Counted from the stretch's first letter, positions 8,657-15,751 are shown. The stretch is DNA of 46,553 bases from Helicobacter valdiviensis (GCF_003245365.1 NZ_NBIU01000011.1:1-46553), one strand, 5' to 3'. The notes: generated from the sequence alone by a model not told the origin. Program-made: numbers and translations.

Positions 8657-8968
8657 ATGGAAAAATATAGCTTAGGTGCAAATTTCATTTTGCTTTTCAT
8701 CTTGCTTGTTGTAGGGTTTTTTTATAAAGGAGCATTACAAGAAAATCAAAGGCTAGAAATGGCTTTAAAAATTGAACTCTCTAACACAAAGATTTTAAAT
8801 GAAGCACTAGAGGCACAAAATGAGGCTTATAGAGCTTTAGAAGTAAAGAGTAGCAAACCTCCACCAACGCTTAATACTATTAAAGAAATCTATATTAAAG
8901 ATAAGACTTGCCAAAGTGAGCTAGAAGCTTATAAAAGTTTATTTTTAGAGCTTGGGAAAAGCCCATAA
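8657..8968 (+). CDS. Probable i-spanin (Rz-like)
   Basis: This 103-residue protein has an N-terminal membrane segment (about residues 8-24) and a periplasmic coiled-coil helix to about residue 65. A Pro-rich hinge (S-K-P-P-P-T) and a short tail with one Cys follow. That layout and its position right after the endolysin are those of inner-membrane spanin subunits. It would join an outer-membrane lipoprotein to fuse the envelopes at lysis; the lipoprotein gene at 9243 is the likely partner. Start and stop codons abut the endolysin (TAAATG). Confidence 0.6.
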   Translation: MEKYSLGANFILLFILLVVGFFYKGALQENQRLEMALKIELSNTKILNEALEAQNEAYRALEVKSSKPPPTLNTIKEIYIKDKTCQSELEAYKSLFLELGKSP

Positions 8969-8988
8969 TCACAAAATACAAAAATTCT

Positions 8989-9028
8989 AATGATAGTTTT
9001 TGTAGGTAAAATTTACAAATCTATCATT
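8989..9028 (+). other. Strong hairpin after the i-spanin gene
   Basis: AATGATAG (8989-8996) pairs with CTATCATT (9021-9028), and an inner TTGTA/TTACAA part extends the stem. It lies 20 bases after the i-spanin stop and faces the end of the small antisense gene. It may end transcripts from both sides, though neither flank has a long T tract. Confidence 0.45.
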
Positions 9029-9040
9029 GGAGTTTTATCT

Positions 9041-9130
9041 TTATGCTTTTTTTAGCTCATAAATTACATAAAATAAAATCCCAAAAAAGCCTACAATAGA
9101 AAAAATCAATGCCATTAATCCTGCTGTCAT
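9041..9130 (-). CDS. 29-residue membrane peptide, antisense in the spanin region
   Basis: On the minus strand a strong RBS (AGGAGAAAG) stands three bases before an ATG that opens a 29-codon gene. Residues about 3-24 are an unbroken hydrophobic segment rich in Ile, Phe and Gly, followed by E-L-K-K-A. That is the shape of a single-pass micro-protein. It lies between the two spanin-like genes and opposite to them. A type I toxin-like peptide, a lysis regulator and a chance reading frame are all possible; the RBS argues against chance. Confidence 0.5.
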   Translation of the reverse strand: MTAGLMALIFSIVGFFGILFYVIYELKKA

Positions 9131-9182
9131 TCTTTCTCCTTTTCTAGTCTTTTTATTCATAAGCATATTATATCCAATTTTT

Positions 9183-9218
9183 TTAACCCTTAATTTAAAC
9201 TTTTAAAAATCCTAAAAT
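9183..9218 (+). promoter_or_regulatory. Prophage-type promoter, site 4
   Basis: TTAACCCTT starts at 9183 and TAAAAT lies at 9213-9218, preceded by CC as at sites 2 and 5. The lipoprotein ATG is 25 bases downstream. Confidence 0.6.
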
Positions 9219-9242
9219 ATCTTAAATTTTTAAAGGTTGTTT

Positions 9243-9458
9243 ATGAAAATTTTATTTTTATCTCTGCTTTGTCTTATCTTTATAGGTTGTAGTGCTAAAC
9301 CCATTGTAAAAATGCAAACAAAAGAGGTGCTAATACCTATTAAATGTAATCTAGTTTTACCCAAAAAGCCAAAAGAGGATGGGAGCTTTGAAAGCCATAA
9401 AAATTTATCGCTTTATTTTTTGAAGGTAGAACAAATTGCCAAAGATTGCACAAAATAA
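9243..9458 (+). CDS. Small lipoprotein, probable o-spanin (Rz1-like)
   Basis: The gene starts at ATG 9243, six bases after RBS AAAGG; an upstream in-frame TTG at 9237 touches the RBS and is rejected. The 71-residue product has a lipoprotein signal ending F-I-G-C, with the lipidated Cys at residue 16. A short basic periplasmic part with two further Cys follows. Small lipoproteins beside i-spanin genes are normally the outer-membrane spanin subunit. Unlike lambda Rz/Rz1 the two genes are separate, with their own promoter and an antisense gene between them. The function is inferred from type and context. Confidence 0.55.
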   Translation: MKILFLSLLCLIFIGCSAKPIVKMQTKEVLIPIKCNLVLPKKPKEDGSFESHKNLSLYFLKVEQIAKDCTK

Positions 9459-9533
9459 AGTGAGATTGCAAAAATCTTACAAGAGAGGATTAAAGTTAAA
9501 ACAAATTAAAATTAATTGAAAGGATTTATTTAA

Positions 9534-11279
9534 ATGCTAAGCATAACAGAGTTAGAAGAATTGTATAAAAATGATTGTGATTTTAATGCTTTAAGTTTGC
9601 AAGAATACAAAGAGGCTAAAAAATATTACCATTCTAACCAGCTTCCAAGCGATGTAGAGGCTATCATTAAAGAGCGTGGGGGAGTGCCAATTTATGAAAA
9701 TATTTTTAGATTAGTGATTAATAAAATTCTAGGCTATAAAACCCAATCTATTCAAGAAGTGCGTGTAAGTGGAAGACAAGAAGAAGACAAAGCACTAGCA
9801 GAAGTGCTAAACGATCTTTTAGATGTGTTTTCTCAAAGTGAAAATTATGATAAAGAGATTGTTAAAAGAGATAAAGATTTAATTTTTGGGCTTAGCGTTA
9901 TGCAAGTTTGGATTAAAAAAGAGGGGGAAGATTTTATACTAGATTTAGAAAATATCCCAGCTGATAGCTTTGTGATTGATAAATACAGCACAGATTCTAA
10001 TGCAAAAGATGCTAGGAGATTCCATAGATTTATTAATACTTCTTTTAGTTTTGCTAAAAGCCTATTGCAAGATGCTAATATCCATTATATAGAAGATGAA
10101 GCAGAAAAAAGAGTGAATTTAATAGAGAGTTGGATTAAAGAAGAAAATGGGGCTTTTTCGCGATATATTTGGCAAGTGGGTGGAGAAGTGTTGCATTTTA
10201 GCCCCTCTCCTTTTAAAGATGGAAGCCACCCTTTTGTAATTGCAAAATATGCCATAGATGAAAAAAATTGTTGGTATGGGCTTTTTAGAGACATTAAGCC
10301 TTTGCAAGATTATATCAATTTTGCAGAGAATAGAATGGCAAATATGATGGGCTCTTTCAAAGCATTTTTTGAAGAAGACGCAGTTATCAACGCAGAAAGT
10401 TTTGCAAATGAGGCGAGTTTGGATAATGCAGTTGTAAAAGTTGCAAATGGTGCGATTAGAGAGGGTAAAATCCATTTTGTAGAACACCATAATGATATAG
10501 CAACACTCACACAAAAGGTAAATGAAAAAAGAAGCTTAGCAAAAATATTAAGCGGTTTAAACGATGAAGCACTGGGCATGGCAATCAACCGCCAAAGCGG
10601 AGTAGCAATCGCACAAAGAAGAGATGCTGGGCTTATGGGTTTGCAAGATTTTATTAAAATTGGCGATGAAATGGATAAACTTATTTTCCAAAAAGCTATT
10701 AATTTAATACAGCATTATTTTACAAAAAAGCAAGTTTTTAAAATCGTGGATAAAAAAGTGGGAGTGAGATATTTTGAAATCAATTCAAATCCTAGTAATT
10801 CTATTAGAGTTGGAAAGTTTGATTTAATCTATAAAACACAGCTTAAAACACAAGGAAGAGAAGAGAGGTTTGCTCATTGGAGTGAGATGCTAAAAACTAT
10901 CGCACAAATTCGCCCTGATTTAGTAGCATCACTACTTCCTTTAATGCTAAAAGATACAGATAGCCCAATAGTAGCAGATGTAGAAGAGATTATAAAAAAA
11001 CAAGAAGAAGCGCAAAAAGGAGCTAATGAGGAAAATTCTAAAATCCAAAGAATGCAATTAGAGCTAAGCTTACAAGAAGCACAAGCTAAGATTAAAGAGC
11101 TAGAGGGCAAGGCTTTAAAATATTCCGCACAAGGAGAATTAGCGCAAGGCTTAGCCAAAGAGAAACAAGAACAATTAAAGAGTATAGAAGAAGGAGAAAT
11201 TGATTTTAGCAAATACCATACTAAAGGAAATATGGATAATAAACTAATCCAAACCAATAAAGGAATGGATTTAAGATAG
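9534..11279 (+). CDS. Phage portal protein, P22-like type
   Basis: This 581-residue protein has the features of podophage portals. It has a helical N-terminus, a central region with GLSVMQVWI and the P-A-D-S-F-V-I-D strand near residue 145, a W-Y-G-L-F-R-D-I stretch near residue 240, and the hallmark SGVAIAQRRDAG helix near residue 354 that lines the channel. The C-terminus is a Lys/Glu/Gln-rich coiled-coil barrel-like tail from about residue 480. The dodecameric ring is the head vertex through which DNA enters and leaves. A modest AAGGATTT site precedes the ATG. No TTAACCC promoter lies ahead of it. Its stop is ten bases before the hicA operator. Confidence 0.8.
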   Translation: MLSITELEELYKNDCDFNALSLQEYKEAKKYYHSNQLPSDVEAIIKERGGVPIYENIFRLVINKILGYKTQSIQEVRVSGRQEEDKALAEVLNDLLDVFSQSENYDKEIVKRDKDLIFGLSVMQVWIKKEGEDFILDLENIPADSFVIDKYSTDSNAKDARRFHRFINTSFSFAKSLLQDANIHYIEDEAEKRVNLIESWIKEENGAFSRYIWQVGGEVLHFSPSPFKDGSHPFVIAKYAIDEKNCWYGLFRDIKPLQDYINFAENRMANMMGSFKAFFEEDAVINAESFANEASLDNAVVKVANGAIREGKIHFVEHHNDIATLTQKVNEKRSLAKILSGLNDEALGMAINRQSGVAIAQRRDAGLMGLQDFIKIGDEMDKLIFQKAINLIQHYFTKKQVFKIVDKKVGVRYFEINSNPSNSIRVGKFDLIYKTQLKTQGREERFAHWSEMLKTIAQIRPDLVASLLPLMLKDTDSPIVADVEEIIKKQEEAQKGANEENSKIQRMQLELSLQEAQAKIKELEGKALKYSAQGELAQGLAKEKQEQLKSIEEGEIDFSKYHTKGNMDNKLIQTNKGMDLR

Positions 11280-11289
11280 CTTAATAAAA

Positions 11290-11309
11290 AGTGTGTATAA
11301 TTACACACT
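11290..11309 (+). promoter_or_regulatory. hicAB promoter with palindromic operator
   Basis: Arms AGTGTGTA (11290-11297) and TACACACT (11302-11309) are perfect inverted repeats around TAAT. The -10 box TATAAT (11296-11301) sits inside the palindrome, so a bound repressor would block RNA polymerase. HicB proteins with a DNA-binding C-terminus repress their own operons in this way. RBS AAGGA follows at 11310-11314. Confidence 0.75.
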
Positions 11310-11320
11310 AAGGATTAGAG

Positions 11321-11551
11321 ATGAGTAAAAAAGATAAATTGATAAAGGATTTAGAAAACAATTCTAAAGATGTTCGCTTTGAAACTCTTAAAAAACTTTT
11401 ATTGGAATGTGGATATAGTGCATATAATAATGGTTCATCACATTTTCAATTTAGAAAAGAAGGGTGCGAGATTATTACTATTCCTTATAAAAGACCTGTT
11501 AAACCCATTTATGTAAAAATGGTTTTAAAAGCTATTAAGGAGCAAGAATGA
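11321..11551 (+). CDS. hicA: HicA-type mRNA interferase toxin
   Basis: This 76-residue protein has the double-stranded-RNA-binding-like HicA fold pattern. The G-S-S-H-F-Q-F motif at residues 38-44 provides the catalytic His41, and an I-T-I-P-Y-K-R strand and a K-x-V-L-K-A-I helix close the domain. HicA cleaves mRNA and halts growth unless bound by HicB. The N-terminus (residues 1-18) is slightly longer than usual. The stop overlaps the hicB start by four bases (ATGA), which couples the pair. It stands between the portal gene and the next virion gene, so it is probably an inserted maintenance or anti-phage cargo gene. Confidence 0.85.
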   Translation: MSKKDKLIKDLENNSKDVRFETLKKLLLECGYSAYNNGSSHFQFRKEGCEIITIPYKRPVKPIYVKMVLKAIKEQE

Positions 11552-11898
11552 AAAAAGATTTGGAATATTATTTAAATTTGCCCTATGAGATTATTTTAAA
11601 AAAGCTTAGCAAACAAGAAGGGGGAGGGTATTTTGCAAGTTATAAAGATTTCCCCTATATTATGGGAGATGGGGAGAGTGAAATAGAAGCTTTAGAAGAT
11701 GTCAAAGAAGCTTTTAAGGGTGCTATTGCTTTAATGTTAGAGAAAAAAGATAAAATTAAAGAACCCAATGAAGATAAAAGAGTGAGAATTAATATAACTA
11801 TTTCTTCAAAATTATTAGAAGAAATTGACAAAACTACACATAATCGCTCACAATTTTTAAGCGATTGTGCTTATAGAGCTTTGCACTTAAACTCTTAA
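11548..11898 (+). CDS. hicB: HicB-type antitoxin and autorepressor
   Basis: This 116-residue protein has an N-terminal HicB-like domain (residues about 25-75), with the pattern G-G-Y-F-A-S-Y-K-D-F-P and the E-I-E-A-L-E-D-V-K-E-A helix. A C-terminal ribbon-helix-helix-like segment (V-R-I-N-I-T-I-S, then a helix with R-S-Q-F-L-S) can bind the palindrome at 11290-11309. It neutralises HicA by direct binding. RBS AAGGAG lies inside the end of hicA. Confidence 0.85.
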   Translation: MKKDLEYYLNLPYEIILKKLSKQEGGGYFASYKDFPYIMGDGESEIEALEDVKEAFKGAIALMLEKKDKIKEPNEDKRVRINITISSKLLEEIDKTTHNRSQFLSDCAYRALHLNS

Positions 11899-11900
11899 AC

Positions 11901-11934
11901 TTAAAAGCTTTAATAGCAAGGCTTTTAAAATTTT
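11901..11934 (+). terminator. Terminator after hicB
   Basis: TTAAAAGC (11901-11908) and GCTTTTAA (11921-11928) form an eight-pair stem followed by AATTTT. It lies three bases after the hicB stop and would separate the toxin-antitoxin unit from the next phage promoter. Confidence 0.5.
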
Positions 11935-11963
11935 CTCCATAGCTTTTAATATCTCTTTTTACT

Positions 11964-11999
11964 TTAACCCTTTTTTTAAAAATGCAATTTTCCTATCAT
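11964..11999 (+). promoter_or_regulatory. Prophage-type promoter, site 5
   Basis: TTAACCCTT starts at 11964 and TATCAT lies at 11994-11999, preceded by CC. The ATG of the downstream virion-like gene is at 12019. The spacing is the same 30 bases as at the other five sites. Confidence 0.55.
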
Positions 12000-12018
12000 T
12001 AGCAAAAAAGGAAAAAGC

Positions 12019-12408
12019 ATGGCAAATTTTGGATTATATGAACTCCCTATAAAAAATACCCCTTTTAAAGCTCCTAAATTAAATGAATACAAAGGAGCCA
12101 CTAGCCTTGTTTCCACAACGCCAACTAGCAAAGGAGCAGGAGGATTTTTTGATTTTATAGGTTCTAAGGGTTTTTCTAATGCAATGGCAGGAATTGGAGC
12201 GGGGATTGACATTTTTAACGCATTTAGTTCTTTTTCTAATGGAAAAAAAGCCCTAAAAGAGCAACAAAGAATGAATGATTTATTAGAAAGGCAATACCAA
12301 ACAGAAAATAAACGCTATGAAGAGAACAAAAAAGAGCAAGATGAAGCAAATAAAATCATCGCAGATTCTGCTTCTTTATTTAACGATAATCCTATGCAAA
12401 GACAATAA
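12019..12408 (+). CDS. Probable phage internal or DNA-ejection protein
   Basis: This 129-residue protein has a Pro/Thr/Lys-rich N-terminus. A Gly/Ala-rich amphipathic stretch follows at about residues 42-72 (F-I-G-S-K-G, G-I-G-A-G-I-D). The C-terminal helix is highly charged and rich in Glu, Gln and Asn, to residue 129. Small podophage ejection proteins that insert in the membrane have this build and often follow the portal and head genes. No family was matched, so the call is inference. The next gene starts one base after its stop. Confidence 0.5.
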   Translation: MANFGLYELPIKNTPFKAPKLNEYKGATSLVSTTPTSKGAGGFFDFIGSKGFSNAMAGIGAGIDIFNAFSSFSNGKKALKEQQRMNDLLERQYQTENKRYEENKKEQDEANKIIADSASLFNDNPMQRQ

Positions 12409-12409
12409 G

Positions 12410-12823
12410 ATGCGAACGATAAATTATCCCTTTAATGCAAACAAAGCCTTTTTAAAAAACTCTTTTTCTCAAATTTTAGGGGAGTTAGAGTTAAAAAGAG
12501 GAGAAAATGAGCTTAAAACTACAAGTGATGGCGAGTATTATGAAGATAGCTTTTTAAACAAAATTTTTGTTTATGAGGGTGAGGGAATTTTGGATTTTAG
12601 CGATTGTTTAAAAGATTTAGATTTTAACAATTTGGAATTTAGCTTTTTAGAAGAGTTTTTAAGCACACAAGAACATAATATCAATATTTCTAATTTTCAA
12701 AAGAGGAAGATTGAAGAGTTTATAAAAGTCTATGATACAAACATAAAAAAGGGCTGTGTTTATCTAGCTCCAAGTGGTTTTAAGGAGCTAGATAGAGCTT
12801 TGGTATATGGTTTTATGCAATAA
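12410..12823 (+). CDS. Small acidic phage protein, unrecognised
   Basis: The 137-residue product starts at the ATG at 12410, one base after the preceding stop, with only a weak RBS, so translation is probably coupled. An upstream in-frame start at 12317 would overlap the previous gene by 92 bases and is rejected. The protein is acidic and rich in Phe, Leu, Asp and Glu. It contains several D-F and E-F pairs in the middle and ends F-K-E-L-D-R-A-L. It could be an adaptor or chaperone of the virion genes. No motif decides it. Confidence 0.5.
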   Translation: MRTINYPFNANKAFLKNSFSQILGELELKRGENELKTTSDGEYYEDSFLNKIFVYEGEGILDFSDCLKDLDFNNLEFSFLEEFLSTQEHNINISNFQKRKIEEFIKVYDTNIKKGCVYLAPSGFKELDRALVYGFMQ

Positions 12824-12853
12824 ATTCGCATTTGGGTAAGCAATGCAAAAGAT

Positions 12854-12950
12854 TTGAAAGATTTTAAGGGGTTCGCAGAGTATAGCTCTAGCCTCTCCCC
12901 TAAAATCTTTCAAAAGCTTTCACAGCGTAGGCACAACTGCTAGAATTTTT
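12854..12950 (+). repeat. Structured element with 17-pair stem and trailing ACTGCTAGAATTTTT
   Basis: The left arm (12854-12871) and right arm (12897-12913) form a 17-pair stem with one bulged A. The loop contains its own AGAG/CTCT hairpin. After AAAAGCT comes the motif AACTGCTAGAATTTTT (12935-12950). The same hairpin - AAAAGCT - about 16 bases - ACTnCTrGAATTT layout occurs at 17907-17995 and, more weakly, at 18250-18380. An exact inverted copy of the 16-base motif lies at 3719-3734, just before the tail-fibre gene. The element may be a structured RNA or a mobile palindromic repeat. Confidence 0.55.
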
Positions 12951-12960
12951 GCATTTAGCA

Positions 12961-13383
12961 CTCTTGTAAAACAAGAGCGAAGCTCTCACGAAGTGGCGCG
13001 GAGCCTTTTTGCACTGCACTTCGTTTGTGGATAACGCTTCGCTTGTATGGGGATTTGAAAGGACAGCCTGCTGTCCTTCATCGCAAAGAGGGGCTTTGCT
13101 CCTCTGCGAAGTTAAAAAAAGAAATTAAAAAGCGAAGCTCCCCGCTCACAAAGTGAGTGGGACGGGGGCTTTAGGTGGGTGCAGGGAGTGGAACTCCCGC
13201 TCGCGTAATGAGGAATTCACTTCCTCTGCGAAATTAAAAAAAGAAATTAAATAGCGAAGCTTCTCCCCGTTTGCGTTAGCAAATGGGACGGGGGCTTTAG
13301 AGGGTCAAGGGACGAGCAGTCCCTTGTCGCAAAGAGGAATTCACTTCCTCTGCGAAATTAAAATTAAAATAAAAGGAATTTTT
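12961..13383 (+). repeat. Tandem GC-rich hairpin repeats between phage genes
   Basis: Three units with a period of about 122-124 bases are visible. Each has hairpin A (13059-13078, 13181-13200, 13306-13326), hairpin B with TCGCA/TGCGA arms (13081-13109, 13201-13231, 13327-13355) and an A-rich spacer. The first two are followed by hairpin C (13131-13173, 13253-13299), which ends GGGACGGGGGCTTTA. A degenerate C copy lies at 12976-13006. Hairpin A and the tip of hairpin C differ in sequence between units yet keep their pairing. The GC content is far above that of the neighbouring genes, and no reading frame explains it. The third unit runs directly into the RBS of the next gene. Confidence 0.7.
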
Positions 13384-14691
13384 ATGACAAGAGATCCAAT
13401 CAATACAGGTAGTCAGACTTTAGGGCTTTTAGTAGCAAACACTCAAAATCTAAGCGAAGAGAGGAGGAAAAACTCTCTTGCTACTGCAAGCTTTTTACAA
13501 AATGCTTACTCTAAGCTTTATAATGCAAACACGCTTAGCCTAGAGCAAGAGCAAAGAGATAAGGACAATGCTTTTAAACAAAGAAGTTTAGAGCAAACCC
13601 AAGAGCAAATAGACAACCAAAAAAGCCAGTGGCAAATCCAAAATGACTTAAACGAGAAAGAATTAAAAGAAAGAGTGAGGCAAAATGATTTAAACTATAA
13701 AATAAACAAAGAGCAAATCGCACAAAATTATTGGCTCAATGCTCCTAAAGTAGAGTATGAAAGATGGAAAAATAATATTTTATCAAGTGAGGTGGAAGAA
13801 TATAATCCATTAGGAGAAATACCACTAAAGGATAATATGCAGACAAACACACAGGCAAATACGCAAAGCCTAAATCAAGCACCCTCATCAAACAATACAC
13901 CAAACACACAAAACCAAAGCATTATGCAAAAATACATCTCCCACACAATGCCAAAAGAGACACCAGCCCCTAAGCCTAAGATGGTAAGCATTTTAGAAAA
14001 TATCAACACAAAATTGCAATATGGAACGCCACTAAATGCGTATGAGATGTTTGCGGCTAATAATCTTGGGATTGATTATAAAAAAATTATGCATGATATG
14101 GAAGTCAAAAAAGTAGATATTGGTAGCACAGCAGAAAAATTTAATCGTAGAATTGCATCACTTGAAGCAATTCAAGATTTTATAACTATGGGAAGAAATG
14201 AAGCAGGTTTTGGCAAATGGCTTGATAGACTTATGCATGAGAAAAGTGGTGGTTGGACTGATTTAAATGCAGAAAGTGCCGCTTTTAAATCTGCAGATAC
14301 TGCTATGGAGGATATTCTGGCAGCTGGATTATCAGAAGGAAAGCCAACAAATTATGATAAACTGAGAGCTAAAGAGTTTTCAGCAAAAGGAAGAAATAAT
14401 GAAGAGCAGAGAACTATTTTGTCTGCTCCTTATAATACTATCTTGCGTCTAGCTCAATCAGAATTAGATACTTTAAAAGCAAAAAATGCTCCCAAAGAGC
14501 TTATAGAAAGTTATGAAGAGATTATAAAGCCATTTTACAAAAATTCTCAGTATCTATCAGATTCAATTTATAACAAAAAAGACTTCAATTATGAAAAATG
14601 GATGGAAATGACAAAAAATAGGGCTATGGGTGATGTTTTTAGCAAAAGCATTAAGCAAAACAAAGAAGATAATATCAAAATTATAGAATAG
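13384..14691 (+). CDS. Phage virion-like helical protein, unrecognised
   Basis: The 435-residue product starts at the ATG at 13384, seven bases after AAAAGGAA; an earlier in-frame start at 13324 lies within the repeat region and is rejected. Residues about 20-125 are polar coiled coil rich in Gln, Asn and Glu. Residues about 150-195 are a low-complexity Asn/Gln/Thr linker. The rest is a helical domain. There is no signal peptide or membrane segment. It closes the virion-like gene run, so an ejection or internal head protein is the best guess. No family is recognised. Confidence 0.5.
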   Translation: MTRDPINTGSQTLGLLVANTQNLSEERRKNSLATASFLQNAYSKLYNANTLSLEQEQRDKDNAFKQRSLEQTQEQIDNQKSQWQIQNDLNEKELKERVRQNDLNYKINKEQIAQNYWLNAPKVEYERWKNNILSSEVEEYNPLGEIPLKDNMQTNTQANTQSLNQAPSSNNTPNTQNQSIMQKYISHTMPKETPAPKPKMVSILENINTKLQYGTPLNAYEMFAANNLGIDYKKIMHDMEVKKVDIGSTAEKFNRRIASLEAIQDFITMGRNEAGFGKWLDRLMHEKSGGWTDLNAESAAFKSADTAMEDILAAGLSEGKPTNYDKLRAKEFSAKGRNNEEQRTILSAPYNTILRLAQSELDTLKAKNAPKELIESYEEIIKPFYKNSQYLSDSIYNKKDFNYEKWMEMTKNRAMGDVFSKSIKQNKEDNIKIIE

Positions 14692-15459
14692 TTATGCTAA
14701 ACTGCCTCTAATATTTTGGAGGTTAGTTTTATGAAAAAGCTATTTTTATGTTTATTGTTAGGGGTTAGTCTTTTAAAAGCAGAATGTGATGTATTGGGGC
14801 TTAAGCTTAATAGGACAAGTGCAAAGGAACTTGCCTCAAAATATGTTGTTTTAGCAGTGGAAAAAGATTCAGGAGCGATACAATACAAGCTTGAACCTAG
14901 ACAATTTAAGATTAATGAGATAAATGAGATTGAAATAGGTTTTAACGATAATGGACTTTTAGAATATGTATCGTTACAGCTTCTTGCTTCTCCTGGTGAA
15001 TATAAAAGAGTAAAAGAGATTTTGGATAAAAAATATATTTCACTAGAAGAGGAAGGAGATGAAATAACTACTGGAGGTTGGTTTAGCGAAAAGAAAGTTT
15101 TGTCTTCTTGGATTTTTTATAGGACAAAAGACATGAAAGATTGTGAAGTTTCTATCTTATATCGTCCTAAAGAATTTAAGCTAGAAGTTAATTATTTGCA
15201 TGTGCCTTATCCTCAATTTTTATATCCTTTAGAAAAAGCCTTGTAATAAGGGAATTTATAAAGTTGGTTTAATGAAAAAGATAATTTTATGTTTATTGTT
15301 AGGGATTAGTCTTTTAAAAGCAGAATGTAGCGTGTTAGGCTTTGAGTTGGGAGTTACAACACTTAAGGAAATTGGAAAAAAGACAAAACTAGAAATTATT
15401 GATAAAAATACTGCAAGAATATCGCCAGAGCTATTTGGGATTGAAGGGTTGGAGGATGT
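14692..15459 (+). repeat. First copy of a 768-base tandem duplication
   Basis: This stretch is nearly identical to 16315-17082, at a constant offset of 1623 bases without gaps. It covers the leader, all of the first secreted-protein gene (A1) and the first part of the second (B1). Similarity stops abruptly after GGAGGATGT. The few differences cluster in the signal peptide of the first gene. Confidence 0.9.
14731..15246 (+). CDS. Secreted two-cysteine protein A1
   Basis: The gene starts at ATG 14731, eight bases after GGAGG; an upstream TTG at 14716 precedes the RBS and is rejected. The 171-residue product has a signal peptide (about residues 1-17, ending L-L-K-A). It then has the family opening E-C-D-V-L-G-L-K-L, a beta-rich middle, and a second Cys in K-D-M-K-D-C-E-V-S-I. 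The two Cys could form a disulfide in the periplasm. Nothing else is recognised. It begins a run of paralogues (A1, B1, C1, A2, B2) behind the virion genes, the typical place for lysogenic-conversion cargo. Confidence 0.6.
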   Translation: MKKLFLCLLLGVSLLKAECDVLGLKLNRTSAKELASKYVVLAVEKDSGAIQYKLEPRQFKINEINEIEIGFNDNGLLEYVSLQLLASPGEYKRVKEILDKKYISLEEEGDEITTGGWFSEKKVLSSWIFYRTKDMKDCEVSILYRPKEFKLEVNYLHVPYPQFLYPLEKAL

Positions 15460-15751
15460 TGAGCTTCGGTATAGAGGAGAAAAAGTTTATCAAATTGGAC
15501 TACTTTTTGAACCCTCACAAAAGAAGTATTGGGAATTAAAGAAAGTTTTAAAATCCAAATATCATCTATATGCAGAATCAGAGGAAAAGATTGGTGCAGG
15601 ACTTGCAGGAGATGTTACATTTTTTGCAAAGGATAATAAAAATTGCCTTGTTTGGTTGAATGTGGTTGAAATTGAAAATAAAGGGGAGGGAATATTGTTT
15701 ATATATTATGCTCTTGTCAATGCTATCACTCCAGAAGAAAAATACCTTTAA
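15272..15751 (+). CDS. Secreted two-cysteine protein B1
   Basis: This 159-residue paralogue of A1 has an almost identical signal peptide. It then has E-C-S-V-L-G-F-E-L, a middle domain, and a late Cys in K-D-N-K-N-C-L-V-W-L. The first 63 codons or so match B2 exactly, while the remainder is only distantly similar, so one of the pair is a recombinant. The RBS is weak (AAAGTTGG). The gap to A1 is 25 bases, so it is likely co-transcribed. Confidence 0.6.
   Translation: MKKIILCLLLGISLLKAECSVLGFELGVTTLKEIGKKTKLEIIDKNTARISPELFGIEGLEDVELRYRGEKVYQIGLLFEPSQKKYWELKKVLKSKYHLYAESEEKIGAGLAGDVTFFAKDNKNCLVWLNVVEIENKGEGILFIYYALVNAITPEEKYL

Noticed and set aside
10085-10588. Three overlapping minus-strand frames inside the portal gene
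   Set aside because: They are shadows of a well-supported portal gene, with low-complexity translation and no start signals.
12961-13383. Repeats considered as a CRISPR array or a type III (ToxIN-like) antitoxin array
   Set aside because: Units are about 122 bases with internal hairpins, not short repeats with unique spacers. No cas or ToxN-like gene follows; the next gene is a 435-residue virion-like protein.
13324-13383. A 20-residue N-terminal extension of the 435-residue phage protein
   Set aside because: It would run through hairpin B of the third repeat, while ATG 13384 has a proper RBS.
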